A stretch of 64,000 nt of DNA from Actinocrinis puniceicyclus (GTDB taxonomy: Bacteria; Actinomycetota; Actinomycetes; Streptomycetales; Catenulisporaceae). A program made the position numbers and the translations under genes. Within the stretch, counting starts at the first letter, position 1; each line of letters begins with the position of its first letter. Location: contig NZ_JAGSXH010000002.1 of NCBI RefSeq assembly GCF_018283645.1, positions 1-64,000 of the forward strand, written 5' to 3'. The notes under the pieces were generated by a model that was given only the letters and a program-made list of their open reading frames with translations, made no database searches and had not been told where the DNA came from. Positions 28,281 to 37,423 of this stretch are shown here, piece after piece.

Positions 28281-29456
28281 ATGGGCGGTCTGCGGGAACT
28301 GTTGGAGCGCCAGGTCGAGCGCGGCCGGGTGCCGGGAGCCGTGGCGCTCGTCGACCGTGGCGGCCGGATCGAGGTCGAGGCAGTCGGGTCGCTTCACCTC
28401 GAACAGGGCGGCGGCCTCGAAGACAGCGCCCCGATGACGCGAGAGACGATCTTCCGCATCGCCTCGATCACCAAGCCCGTCGTCGCGGCGGCCGTCATGT
28501 TGCTGGTCGACGACGGCCTGATCGCACTGGACGATCCGATCCGGCGGTGGCTGCCCGAACTGGCCGAGCCGAGGGTCGTGCGCACACCGGGCAGCGCGAT
28601 CGACGACACGGTCGCGGCCGAGCGGCCGATCACGGTCTACGACCTGCTGACCTCCCGCTGCGGCTACGGCCTTACCGCGGACTACTCGCTCCCAGCGGTG
28701 AAGCTGATCTTCCGCGACGTGATGCGCGATGGCATGATCCCGCAGAACTACGCCGCGCCCGACGAGTGGCTCGCCGCCCTCGCCCGCATCCCGCTGCTCC
28801 AGCAGCCGGGCGAAGGGTGGCAGTACAACGTCGCCTCCGACCTCCAGGCCGTGCTGATAGCGCGCGGCACCGGCATGCCGCTGCCCGACTTCCTGGCCGA
28901 GCGGTTCTTCGGACCGCTGGGCATGGTTGACACCGGGTTCGCGGTTCCCGAGGCCAAGCGCCACCGGTTCGCCACCCTTTACCGCACGGATCCGGAAACC
29001 GGCACGTTGCACCCGGCGGACCCTCCGGACGGTATGTGGAGCAGGGTGCCGGTGTTCCCGTCCGGGGCGGGCGGACTGGTCTCGACCGCCGACGACTGGC
29101 ACGCCTTCGGCCGGATGCTGCTGGATCAGGGCACGGCGCACAACGGTCGCAGATTGCTGTCGGCCGAGTCGGTGCGGCTGATGACCAGCGACCACCTGAC
29201 CGCCGGGCAGCGCGCCGCGAGCGAACTGTTCCTGGAGGGGCAGGGATGGGGCTTCGGCGGCTCGGTCGACGTCACGCCCAGGGAACCCTGGAACGTGCCC
29301 GGCCGCTACGGTTGGATCGGCGGCTCGGGGACGTCGGCGCACATCGTACCCGCGACCGGCACGGTCGCGATCCTGCTGACGCAGGCTTCGATGACCAGCG
29401 CGACCCCGCCGGAGAGGTTGCGCGAGTTCTGGAGGTACGCCGCCGGCGCCGGTTAG
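28281..29456 (+). CDS. Serine hydrolase, beta-lactamase family (class C/EstB type)
   Basis: A 391-residue penicillin-binding-protein-fold hydrolase. The nucleophile motif Ser62-Ile-Thr-Lys65 follows a short N-terminal helix; the YxN-type motif is WQYNVASD, and the C-terminal GWIGGSGTSAH corresponds to the KTG/HxG strand. No signal peptide, so likely a cytosolic esterase or peptidase rather than a secreted beta-lactamase. ATG at 28281 is preceded by GGGAGG at a rather long distance. The stop TAG lies in an 11-bp tandem duplication. Confidence 0.88.
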   Translation: MGGLRELLERQVERGRVPGAVALVDRGGRIEVEAVGSLHLEQGGGLEDSAPMTRETIFRIASITKPVVAAAVMLLVDDGLIALDDPIRRWLPELAEPRVVRTPGSAIDDTVAAERPITVYDLLTSRCGYGLTADYSLPAVKLIFRDVMRDGMIPQNYAAPDEWLAALARIPLLQQPGEGWQYNVASDLQAVLIARGTGMPLPDFLAERFFGPLGMVDTGFAVPEAKRHRFATLYRTDPETGTLHPADPPDGMWSRVPVFPSGAGGLVSTADDWHAFGRMLLDQGTAHNGRRLLSAESVRLMTSDHLTAGQRAASELFLEGQGWGFGGSVDVTPREPWNVPGRYGWIGGSGTSAHIVPATGTVAILLTQASMTSATPPERLREFWRYAAGAG

Positions 29457-29501
29457 AGCTCGGTTAGAGCGCCTGCCGAACGCCCGTCACACGCCCGTCA
29501 G
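29450..29501. repeat. Two 11-bp tandem duplications on facing stop codons
   Basis: CGGTTAGAGC(T/G) is repeated at 29450-29460 and 29461-29471 and contains the TAG of the plus-strand hydrolase. ACGCCCGTCA(C/G) is repeated at 29480-29490 and 29491-29501; read on the minus strand it contains the TGA (29487-29489) of the HtrA-like fragment. Both convergent genes thus end within their own tandem duplication. Confidence 0.9.
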
Positions 29502-29768
29502 TTCACTGAGCGAGGCCACGACGTCCACCAGCGCCCCGTTGCGGATCAGCGTCACGCCGTGAGCGCTGGTGACCAGGAACCCGTCCCGGGTGAACGCCAC
29601 CGCGGAGCCCGCGCCCTCACCGCGTCCCGAGCGCACCACCACGCTGAGCACCGAAGGCCGCAGCGTCTCCGCTACGTTCACCACCGCCTTCGAGTAGGCG
29701 TCCAGAGCCGCGGCGCCGCCCTCGTCGTCCTGGTGGCCGTCGTCGCGGCTGAATGGGTTGCGGGCCAT
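29487..29768 (-). pseudogene. Truncated HtrA/trypsin-like serine protease
   Basis: A 93-residue product whose second half (PSVLSVVVRSG, then GSAVAFTRDGFLVTSAH) is the start of a DegP/HtrA-type trypsin fold, including the catalytic-triad histidine of the TSAH motif. The Asp and Ser of the triad and the whole remainder are missing; the frame ends 26 residues after the histidine, in a tandem duplication. A good GGAGGT ribosome-binding site 7 nt before the ATG suggests it is still translated. It is most simply a gene remnant; a reused small protein cannot be excluded. Confidence 0.6.
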
Positions 29769-29859
29769 CTGCGGCACCTCCGGGCGAAACAGTCGACTGT
29801 GACGGATAACGCCCCAACCGCCGCCTTTGCTCCCCCCGCGCGCCGCAAGGCGTTCGCCT

Positions 29860-30621
29860 TCAGCAGACGCGCACCGGATCGCCCACGCGCACGACACCGG
29901 TGCGTGTCGCCGCCCCGAGCACGGCGAGCCGCATGGGCCGGTCTTCCCGTCGCGCCAGCATGTGGAGCATCCCGGGCGCGGGCGGTAGATCAGCCTGCTC
30001 CATGGCCGTCATGACGCACCGCTCCAACACGTGCGTGAACGCCAACTCGACTGCGTCATCGCCCGAACCGATGCGTACCGCGCGCCCCACCCACTCCTCT
30101 TCGGCGAACGGTCGTGTCGTGCTCACCACCAGATTCGGCCGGAACCGGCGCGCGTCCGAGGCGACATCCGGCGACTGCTCCTCGACCCAACGCAGCGTCG
30201 CGGTCCCGATCAGGCTGACCGGCCCCTCGTCGAAGTGCTCGACGTCGCTCTCGCGTGCGACCGACAGTGTCGGGATACCTGTCCGCTGCCGGAAGAACTG
30301 CTCGGCCGCACCGCCACGGACCGGGTACTCGCGTCCGTCGCCGTCCAGGACGACCGGTGGCTCCACGCCGTCCGGCTCGGCGGCAGGCTCGACCCGGTAA
30401 CGCGAGGACAGGCTCAGCAGGTTCAAGCCCGGAAAACGCCGGAACCGCCGGGAGTTCTTTCCGGAGCCGAGCTTGCCGTCCACCGCGTCTCGCACCGCCC
30501 AGAGCCGGTCGCCGCGCAGGCCGCGGGCGTCCACCGCGGCCGCGTCGAGCAGTTCTCCGCACAGCGACTTGACCGGGTAGCGCCAAATCTGTGCGATGTC
30601 GATCGGGTCGCGGCTTTGCAC
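29860..30621 (-). CDS. MOSC domain protein
   Basis: A 253-residue protein with an N-terminal MOSC_N beta-barrel (IAQIWRYPVKSLCGE, GLRGDRLWAV) and a C-terminal MOSC domain carrying the conserved cysteine in LERCVMTAME and the RPNLVV segment. MOSC proteins are related to the C-terminal part of molybdenum cofactor sulfurase and carry or transfer sulfur or bind Mo cofactor. GTG start 9 bp after the metallo-beta-lactamase gene, so the two form an operon. Confidence 0.88.
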   Translation of the reverse strand: MQSRDPIDIAQIWRYPVKSLCGELLDAAAVDARGLRGDRLWAVRDAVDGKLGSGKNSRRFRRFPGLNLLSLSSRYRVEPAAEPDGVEPPVVLDGDGREYPVRGGAAEQFFRQRTGIPTLSVARESDVEHFDEGPVSLIGTATLRWVEEQSPDVASDARRFRPNLVVSTTRPFAEEEWVGRAVRIGSGDDAVELAFTHVLERCVMTAMEQADLPPAPGMLHMLARREDRPMRLAVLGAATRTGVVRVGDPVRVC

Positions 30622-30630
30622 GCGGGAAGC

Positions 30631-31536
30631 TTACGCCCCGGCGTCCAGCGCGGCATATCCGCGCTCGATGGCGCAGTGCAGGTCCGCGGGCTCGACGACC
30701 CACGTGCCTTGCGCGACGGCTGACTCGACCGCGACCCCGGCGGCGTACAGCCGCCGGATCTCGGCCGCGACCGCGCCGATCGTCTCGCGCTGCCGGCGCA
30801 CGAACGCGGCGTCCACGACGGCGCCGTGTCCCGGGATCACGAGCGCGTCCCGCCCGATCATGGGCAGCGCCCGGTCGAGCGTCTCGGCCCATTCGAGCGG
30901 GAAACTGTCGTCTCCGAAGACCGGCGGACCGGACTGCTCCACCAAGTCTCCGGCGAGCACCACATCAGCGCACGGTGAGGCGCCGTCGGGAGCGCTGGAA
31001 CCGGGAGCGCTGGAACCGGCCGCCGGCCCGACGAAGATCCACAAGTCCCCGTCGGTGTGCCCGCGCCCCAGGAAGCGCAGGTCGAGCGACCGATCGCCGA
31101 GCTCGATCCTCGCGCCGTCGCGCACGAGCTCGGTCGGGGCGGCCAGTTCCAGCCGCGCCATCCGCCGCGCCCAGTCCGGGCCCTGCCCGCCGAGCCGGGC
31201 GGCCAACGCGCGCAGCTGCGGATCGTCGGGGTCCAGCCGCGCCGGAACCGAGGCGTGCGCCCAGATCCGCGCCGGCGGCGACAGCCGGGCCTCGGTGAAC
31301 TCGACGTTGCCCCAGCAGTGGTCGTAGTGCGCGTGCGTGTTGACCACCCACCGCACCGGCGCGCGGGTGAACCCGCTCAACTGCTCCCTGATCTCCCGTC
31401 CCTCCTCGGGCGAGCAGCGCGTATCCACCACGGCGACGCCGTCGGAGCCGATCACCGCTGTCACCGTTACATCGCAGGGGTCGAACCGCTTGCGGAAGAC
31501 CCCGTCGGCGAGTTGCTCCCAGTCCCGGTCGGTCAT
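30631..31536 (-). CDS. Metallo-beta-lactamase fold hydrolase
   Basis: A 301-residue MBL-fold protein. The metal motif HxHxDH appears as THAHYDHCWGN, with later ligands in GRGHTDGD, LAGDLVEQ and the PGHGAVVD segment. No signal peptide, so cytosolic; the substrate could be a thioester, lactone or glutathione-like adduct. A short PGSSAPGSSAPD repeat interrupts the fold near residue 185. First gene of the pair with the MOSC protein. Confidence 0.88.
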   Translation of the reverse strand: MTDRDWEQLADGVFRKRFDPCDVTVTAVIGSDGVAVVDTRCSPEEGREIREQLSGFTRAPVRWVVNTHAHYDHCWGNVEFTEARLSPPARIWAHASVPARLDPDDPQLRALAARLGGQGPDWARRMARLELAAPTELVRDGARIELGDRSLDLRFLGRGHTDGDLWIFVGPAAGSSAPGSSAPDGASPCADVVLAGDLVEQSGPPVFGDDSFPLEWAETLDRALPMIGRDALVIPGHGAVVDAAFVRRQRETIGAVAAEIRRLYAAGVAVESAVAQGTWVVEPADLHCAIERGYAALDAGA

Positions 31537-31540
31537 GGGT

Positions 31541-31581
31541 CGATCGTCTCACCGCGCGGGGGCGGCGCGGTGAGACGATCG
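31541..31581. terminator. Perfect 17-bp hairpin upstream of the MBL gene
   Basis: Arms 31541-31557 and 31565-31581 are exact reverse complements (outer bases CGATCGTCTC, inner CGCGC) around a 7-nt G-rich loop. The hairpin ends 5 bp before the MBL start codon, about 170 bp past the PP2C gene stop on the same strand. It could end PP2C transcription or act in the MBL leader, where it would hide the region just before the start codon. Confidence 0.65.
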
Positions 31582-31751
31582 GCCGGCCGCGAAGGCCGCG
31601 TCGACAACGGCGCGCAGTCGGCCAGCGCCGCCGGACCCCGGTGCCTGTCTGCGCGAATGCCGATCAGCCGGCCTGAGGCGCGGTGGAAGTTTCCCGTTTG
31701 TCCCCGTTCGGTGCGCGGTGGCCGTGCGTCGGTGCGTCCACGTGCACTGTG

Positions 31752-33449
31752 TCAGTCGAGTTCGGCGAGCAGTACGGCCACGTCGTCCTTCCAGAGCCCG
31801 CGCGGCCGGTTCGCGCTCAACAGCCGATCAGCCAGCGCCTCAAGCTCCACCGCGCCGTGGTCACGCAGACAGGCCAGGGTCCGCTTGAGCCCCTCGTCGA
31901 GATCCTTGTCCAGGCTCTCCAACAGGCCGTCCGTGCACAGCACCAGCCTGGTTCCCGGCTCGTATGCCATCTGCCACGCCGGGTATCGCACCGGGTACCG
32001 CCCGTCCTGCGGAACGCCGAGCGGAGGGCCCACGTCGGTCTGTGGCACGAACGCGGGCGGTCCCGGCGGCACGATGACCGGCGGTATATGACCGGCGCGG
32101 CCGGCAGTGAGCGTGCGCGAGCGCGGATCGACCCGCACGACCAGGCAGGTGGCGAAGATGGGGTATTCGACCTCGTCGTTGATCTCGACCACGAACTCGT
32201 GCGCGCGGCGCAGGATCTCGTGCAACGGGAGCTTCTCGGCCGCGTAGGTGCGCACCGTCGTGCGCAGCCGGTACATCATGCCGGCCGCGTGCACGTTGTG
32301 GCCTTCGACGTCGCCGATGATCAGCAGGGTCGAGCCGTCGTCGAGCGGCACCGAGTCGTACCAGTCCCCGCCGACCTGGATTCCGGTCGTCGCCGCCTCG
32401 TAGCGCCAGGCGCCGCGCACCCCGGGTCCGAATTTCAGGGTGTGCGGAAGCATTCCCTCCTGCAACGCGAGAGCGAAAGTGTGCTCGGTGTCGTGCACCA
32501 GTGCGCGGTACACGGCCTGGCCGATGGTGCTGGCGGCCGCAGCCAGAACCGTGCGCTCCGCGTCGTCGAAGCGCGTATCGCGCTGGTAGCCGACCACGCA
32601 CACCCCGCGCATCCGCGGGATGCCGGAGAGCGGAAGGAACGCCCACGCTTCGTTCCCGCAGTCCTTTATGGCCGACCCGACCTGTGCGAACCGCTCGCTC
32701 AGTTCGGCCGAGGTCGGGAAGAACAGCGCCGAGCCGTAGTTGACGCACGCGCGCAGCGGACCGCCGTCGGACGCCCGCAGCACACTCTGCGTGCCTGCGG
32801 CCGCGCCGCAGGCCAACAGCACCTGGACCCGTGCGCCCGCGTCCGCGATGATCAAGGAGTCGGCGCCGAGCGCGGGCAGCGCGTGCTCGACCGCCGCGCG
32901 CACCTCCTCCATGGTGTACGCGGCGGCCAGCCCCGCGATGACCGCCTGGATCCGGGTGGCCGCCCGAGCCTCGGTGCGCACGGCTTCCTCGGCGGCCCGC
33001 CGCTCGGTGATGTCCGCGATCACACCCATCGAACGCACCGGCCGTCCGTCCGGCCCGGGTACCACCCGGCCGCGGGTCTCCAGCGTGTGCACCGCGCCGT
33101 CGGGCCACAGCACGCGGTATTCGAGAACGTAGTCGCCCGCCGCGGACAGCAGCGGCTGGAGTGCGCTGAGCAGTTCGTTCAGATCCTGCGGCGGTACCTG
33201 CCCGAGGAAGGTCTCGAACTGCGGCTCGGCGTCCGGGGCCAGGCCGTGCAGCCGGAAGGTCTGCTCGTCGCACACCACCGCCCCGGTGGCCAGTTCCCAG
33301 TTGTAGAAGCCTGTCGAGGCGTTGAATCCGCTGGGCGCGAAGCCCGGGTGCGCCCAGGCCGCCAGCGCGCGCTGGGCGTCGCAGCCCTCGTCGCCGCCCT
33401 CGCGGTGTTCCGGCTCCCCCGTGGCGTTGAGTTGTTGAGGCGGTGTCAT
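31752..33449 (-). CDS. PAS-GAF-PP2C phosphatase (SpoIIE/RsbU type)
   Basis: A 565-residue signalling protein. A PAS domain (about residues 45-150, ending YRVLWPDG and ADITERR) is followed by a GAF domain (about 165-315) and a PP2C/SpoIIE phosphatase domain (about 335-563) with GDWYDSVPLDDG, IGDVEGHNVHAAGMM and LCTDGLLES metal-binding motifs. These enzymes dephosphorylate anti-anti-sigma factors. There is no anti-sigma kinase domain and no such gene next to it, so the partner is elsewhere. The Asp in EGHNVHAA replaces the more usual GDVxGHG with an Asn, a minor variant. Confidence 0.92.
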   Translation of the reverse strand: MTPPQQLNATGEPEHREGGDEGCDAQRALAAWAHPGFAPSGFNASTGFYNWELATGAVVCDEQTFRLHGLAPDAEPQFETFLGQVPPQDLNELLSALQPLLSAAGDYVLEYRVLWPDGAVHTLETRGRVVPGPDGRPVRSMGVIADITERRAAEEAVRTEARAATRIQAVIAGLAAAYTMEEVRAAVEHALPALGADSLIIADAGARVQVLLACGAAAGTQSVLRASDGGPLRACVNYGSALFFPTSAELSERFAQVGSAIKDCGNEAWAFLPLSGIPRMRGVCVVGYQRDTRFDDAERTVLAAAASTIGQAVYRALVHDTEHTFALALQEGMLPHTLKFGPGVRGAWRYEAATTGIQVGGDWYDSVPLDDGSTLLIIGDVEGHNVHAAGMMYRLRTTVRTYAAEKLPLHEILRRAHEFVVEINDEVEYPIFATCLVVRVDPRSRTLTAGRAGHIPPVIVPPGPPAFVPQTDVGPPLGVPQDGRYPVRYPAWQMAYEPGTRLVLCTDGLLESLDKDLDEGLKRTLACLRDHGAVELEALADRLLSANRPRGLWKDDVAVLLAELD

Positions 33450-33816
33450 CGGTTCCTCCCGCCGATCGTGGCCGCGCCCGCTCCCGCGCTCCTTCGTAGC
33501 CTGACTGCTGACAATCAGGCACGCGTGTGCCGCTCACCGTCGTGCATACGGTAGCCGCACGGTCGCTGTGCGGGGTGGTGTTTCTCAAGAAACGCATAGG
33601 GTGGTCGCTTTTCGCCGTCCATGTGCGCCCCTGATGAGCCTTCGCGCCCGCGGTGCCGTTACTGATTGTCAGGATAGCGCGACAAGGGGTGACATTGTCG
33701 ACCGATGTCGGTGTTTTCCGGCGCCCGCGCTCGCGCAGCAGCGTTTCAGTTCCCTGCGGCTATCGGCCGTTTCTCCCGCACGCGGGCGCGGCGGCGCACT
33801 CGCGCGCGACGGGCGA
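33450..33816. promoter_or_regulatory. Control region of the PP2C gene with two copies of an 11-bp site
   Basis: This 367-bp stretch has no gene. CTGACAATCAG at 33508-33518 recurs in reverse orientation at 33662-33672, and both are followed (reading their own strand) by two variable bases and ACG. A separate palindrome GTTTCT-CA-AGAAAC is at 33580-33593. The region also separates the PP2C gene from the terpene cyclase stop codon at 33817. Confidence 0.45.
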
Positions 33817-34794
33817 TCAGGCCACGACGCCCAGTCCGTAGCGTCCGGTCTCCAGGGACCAGGCCAGGTTCCCGGCGATCCAGTGCCGCAGGTCCGCCAG
33901 ATACCGGCGCACCTCCTCGCCGCCGTCCCGCAGCAGCGGTTCCTCAAGCCGCTGATACTCCTCGACCCGCTCGTCGTGCAGCCGCGCGGCCAGCGCCAGC
34001 GCCTCGCCGATGGACAGGCCGCGCTCGTGGCAGAGCACCGCCGGCAGGCTGAGCACCTGCGTCGAGCGGCTGGCCTCCTTCGGGTAGGACAGGATGTCGT
34101 TGGCCCAGCAGACGATGTCGACGACGGCGTCGCTGAGCGCGCGCAACCGCGGCGAACTCCAGACCGCGCCCGGAAGTTCGAACCCGTTGACGGCCTCGAT
34201 CAACGCGAGGCAGGTGGGTACCCCGCCGCTGCGCCGGCGCATCGTCACGTACTCGGCGAAGCCCGCGAGCGTGCCCTGTTCCCGGTGCGCCGCCTCCCAG
34301 GTCTGCGCGAGCAGATAGGACTCGACCTGCGCCGTGAACCGGGCGAACTGCTCCGGGCTCGTCATCGCTGACAAGCGGTCCCGCACGTCCGCGAGGGCCG
34401 TCAGGAAGGGGTTCGCTTCCTGTCCCGGCGCGCGGCCGCCGTCGAGCACCAGCGCCGCGTGGGTGGCCGTCTTGACCGTGTCGGCGCAGCGCCGGCCGCG
34501 GTCCGACTCATCGCAGTAAGCGTCGTCGAAGAGGAACAGCCAGGTCTGCCAGTCGGTGCCCACCAGCAGGCCCGGCAGGGTGGCTCGCGGCGTCACCCGC
34601 CCCGACAGCCACGCGCCGCGCATGGCGCCGAGCCTGCGGCGCACCGCCGGATCATCGGCCAGGCCGAAGCGGTCGGCCCAGGCCAGCGTGGATGTCTCCA
34701 CGACCTCGGCCTGCTCGTGCAGCGCCGATTCGTAGGGGCAGTACAGCGGCGGTAGCACGGCAGAATGCGGCGACGGGCAGTCCACGGTGTTCAC
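33817..34794 (-). CDS. Class I terpene cyclase
   Basis: A 325-residue single-domain bacterial terpene synthase. The metal-binding acidic motif begins at Asp90-Asp91 (FDDAYCDES) and the NSE triad spans Asn232 to Glu240 (NDILSYPKE); the RY-type pair near the C terminus is in ETGRYGLG. These coordinate three Mg2+ ions and the diphosphate of farnesyl or geranyl diphosphate. The product cannot be told from sequence. No prenyltransferase, P450 or methyltransferase gene lies next to it, so it is a stand-alone cyclase diverging from an ABC-F gene. Confidence 0.92.
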   Translation of the reverse strand: MNTVDCPSPHSAVLPPLYCPYESALHEQAEVVETSTLAWADRFGLADDPAVRRRLGAMRGAWLSGRVTPRATLPGLLVGTDWQTWLFLFDDAYCDESDRGRRCADTVKTATHAALVLDGGRAPGQEANPFLTALADVRDRLSAMTSPEQFARFTAQVESYLLAQTWEAAHREQGTLAGFAEYVTMRRRSGGVPTCLALIEAVNGFELPGAVWSSPRLRALSDAVVDIVCWANDILSYPKEASRSTQVLSLPAVLCHERGLSIGEALALAARLHDERVEEYQRLEEPLLRDGGEEVRRYLADLRHWIAGNLAWSLETGRYGLGVVA

Positions 34795-34915
34795 CCCATC
34801 CCCTCGCGCCGCGGGCCGACGCGGCCGCGCCGCGCGGACACACCATGAATAAGGATGCTACATCAACTGTGGCCGGGCGCCAGGGGAGCGGCCCCGGCTC
34901 GCGTAATATGGCCCG

Positions 34916-36514
<1,599 letters not shown>

Positions 36515-36848
36515 GCGACGTCGGAGCCGCACCGTGGAGCCGACAAGGCGTCGGAAGCGGCCTGTAACAGTCCGATAACGGATCCTGGTGCAAAGCACCG
36601 CAAACACCCTGAACAGCGGACCAATCCCACGGCTCGGCCGGGAATAACCGGGGACTTTGTTCGCCGAATCGGTGGTCAACTCGGGCGTCAGGGGTGATCA
36701 TGGGTGATCAGAGCGCACCACCGCAGTGGACGGTGGGTCCACACCCACCTGCGGATACGGGCGGAAGCGTGGTCTTCCGCCGAACCACCATCCGAATTAC
36801 GCAGTGAATATTGCGGGGCAACCCCCGCACCCCTCATAGGAGGCACGT
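36515..36848 (+). promoter_or_regulatory. Structured leader region of the small HTH gene
   Basis: No gene in this 334-bp stretch. It holds GGTGC-AAA-GCACC (36587-36599), a direct repeat GGGTGATCA at 36692-36700 and 36702-36710 (10-bp period), a hairpin GGTGGGT-CCAC-ACCCACC (36732-36749) with outer CCGCA/TGCGG, and TGCGGGG-CAAC-CCCCGCA (36812-36829) just before the AGGAGG ribosome-binding site (36838-36843). The first hairpins may end the ABC-F transcript; the last is placed to affect translation of the HTH gene. Confidence 0.45.
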
Positions 36849-37067
36849 GTGGCCGAGACTCTCAAGAAGGGCAGCCGTGTGACCGGCGCCGCGCGAGAGC
36901 AGCTCGCGACCGATCTGAAGAGCAAGTACGAGTCGGGCGAGTCGATCCGCGCCCTGGCCCAGGAGACGGGCCGCTCGTACGGATTCGTGCACCGCATGCT
37001 CAGCGAGTCCGGTGTGACCCTGCGCGGCCGCGGCGGCGCGACCCGCGGTAAGGCCAAGACCGCTTAG
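36849..37067 (+). CDS. Small helix-turn-helix protein
   Basis: A 72-residue basic protein whose centre (about residues 22-55, SKYESGESIRALAQETG then RSYGFVHRML) is a homeodomain-like/resolvase-type helix-turn-helix. The tail is rich in Gly, Arg and Lys. Such proteins are conserved in actinobacteria and probably bind DNA; no function is assigned. A full AGGAGG ribosome-binding site five bases before the GTG predicts strong translation. Confidence 0.85.
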   Translation: MAETLKKGSRVTGAAREQLATDLKSKYESGESIRALAQETGRSYGFVHRMLSESGVTLRGRGGATRGKAKTA

Positions 37068-37085
37068 AGGTCGCCTCGATCGGTC

Positions 37086-37174
37086 CTGGGCAGTGTTGGG
37101 AATGTATCAAGGCAGCGATTCGGTCGCGGTTTTGTCCGGATCCGCCCCTTGCGGCCTTCCCCAACACTGCCCAG
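37086..37174. repeat. Long inverted repeat with 15-bp perfect arms
   Basis: CTGGGCAGTGTTGGG (37086-37100) is the exact reverse complement of 37160-37174; the 59-nt interior allows a further AAGGC/GCCTT pairing (37109-37113 with 37154-37158). The 89-bp unit could fold as one long stem-loop RNA. No flanking target-site duplication is seen, so a transposon remnant is not supported. Confidence 0.8.
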
Positions 37175-37279
37175 TGTCCCGCGCCGGAGATCCGCCGTGA
37201 AAATCGGCCCCGCATCCCGCCCCCCGGGAACCGGTCAAGTCGCCCTTTGACGGGCCGCCGAGCAGTCTCGGCGCATGAC

Positions 37280-37335
37280 GCCCCGGCCGCCGATGCACTT
37301 ACCGCATCGGCGGTCGCGGCATCGGCGGCCGGGGC
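37280..37335 (+). promoter_or_regulatory. Mutually exclusive hairpins in the leader of the enoyl-CoA hydratase gene
   Basis: The segment 37280-37296 (GCCCCGGCCGCCGATGC) is perfectly complementary to 37319-37335 (17 bp) and also, over 37285-37296, to 37304-37315 (12 bp with one G-U). Only one pairing can form at a time. The short hairpin has a 7-nt loop and forms first during transcription; the long one needs 22 nt more. The structure ends 88 nt before the start codon at 37424. Confidence 0.6.
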
Positions 37336-37423
37336 TTGTCCCATCCGCGTGGTCCGCCGCGCGCGCGCTCCGATAAGGTCGTGCGCATCTCCACACCTTC
37401 ACCATCAGGGGGCGGCAGAAAAG

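Noticed and set aside
33568-34371. A 267-codon plus-strand frame opposite the terpene cyclase
   Set aside because: Antisense to a gene with intact metal motifs; no family features of its own.
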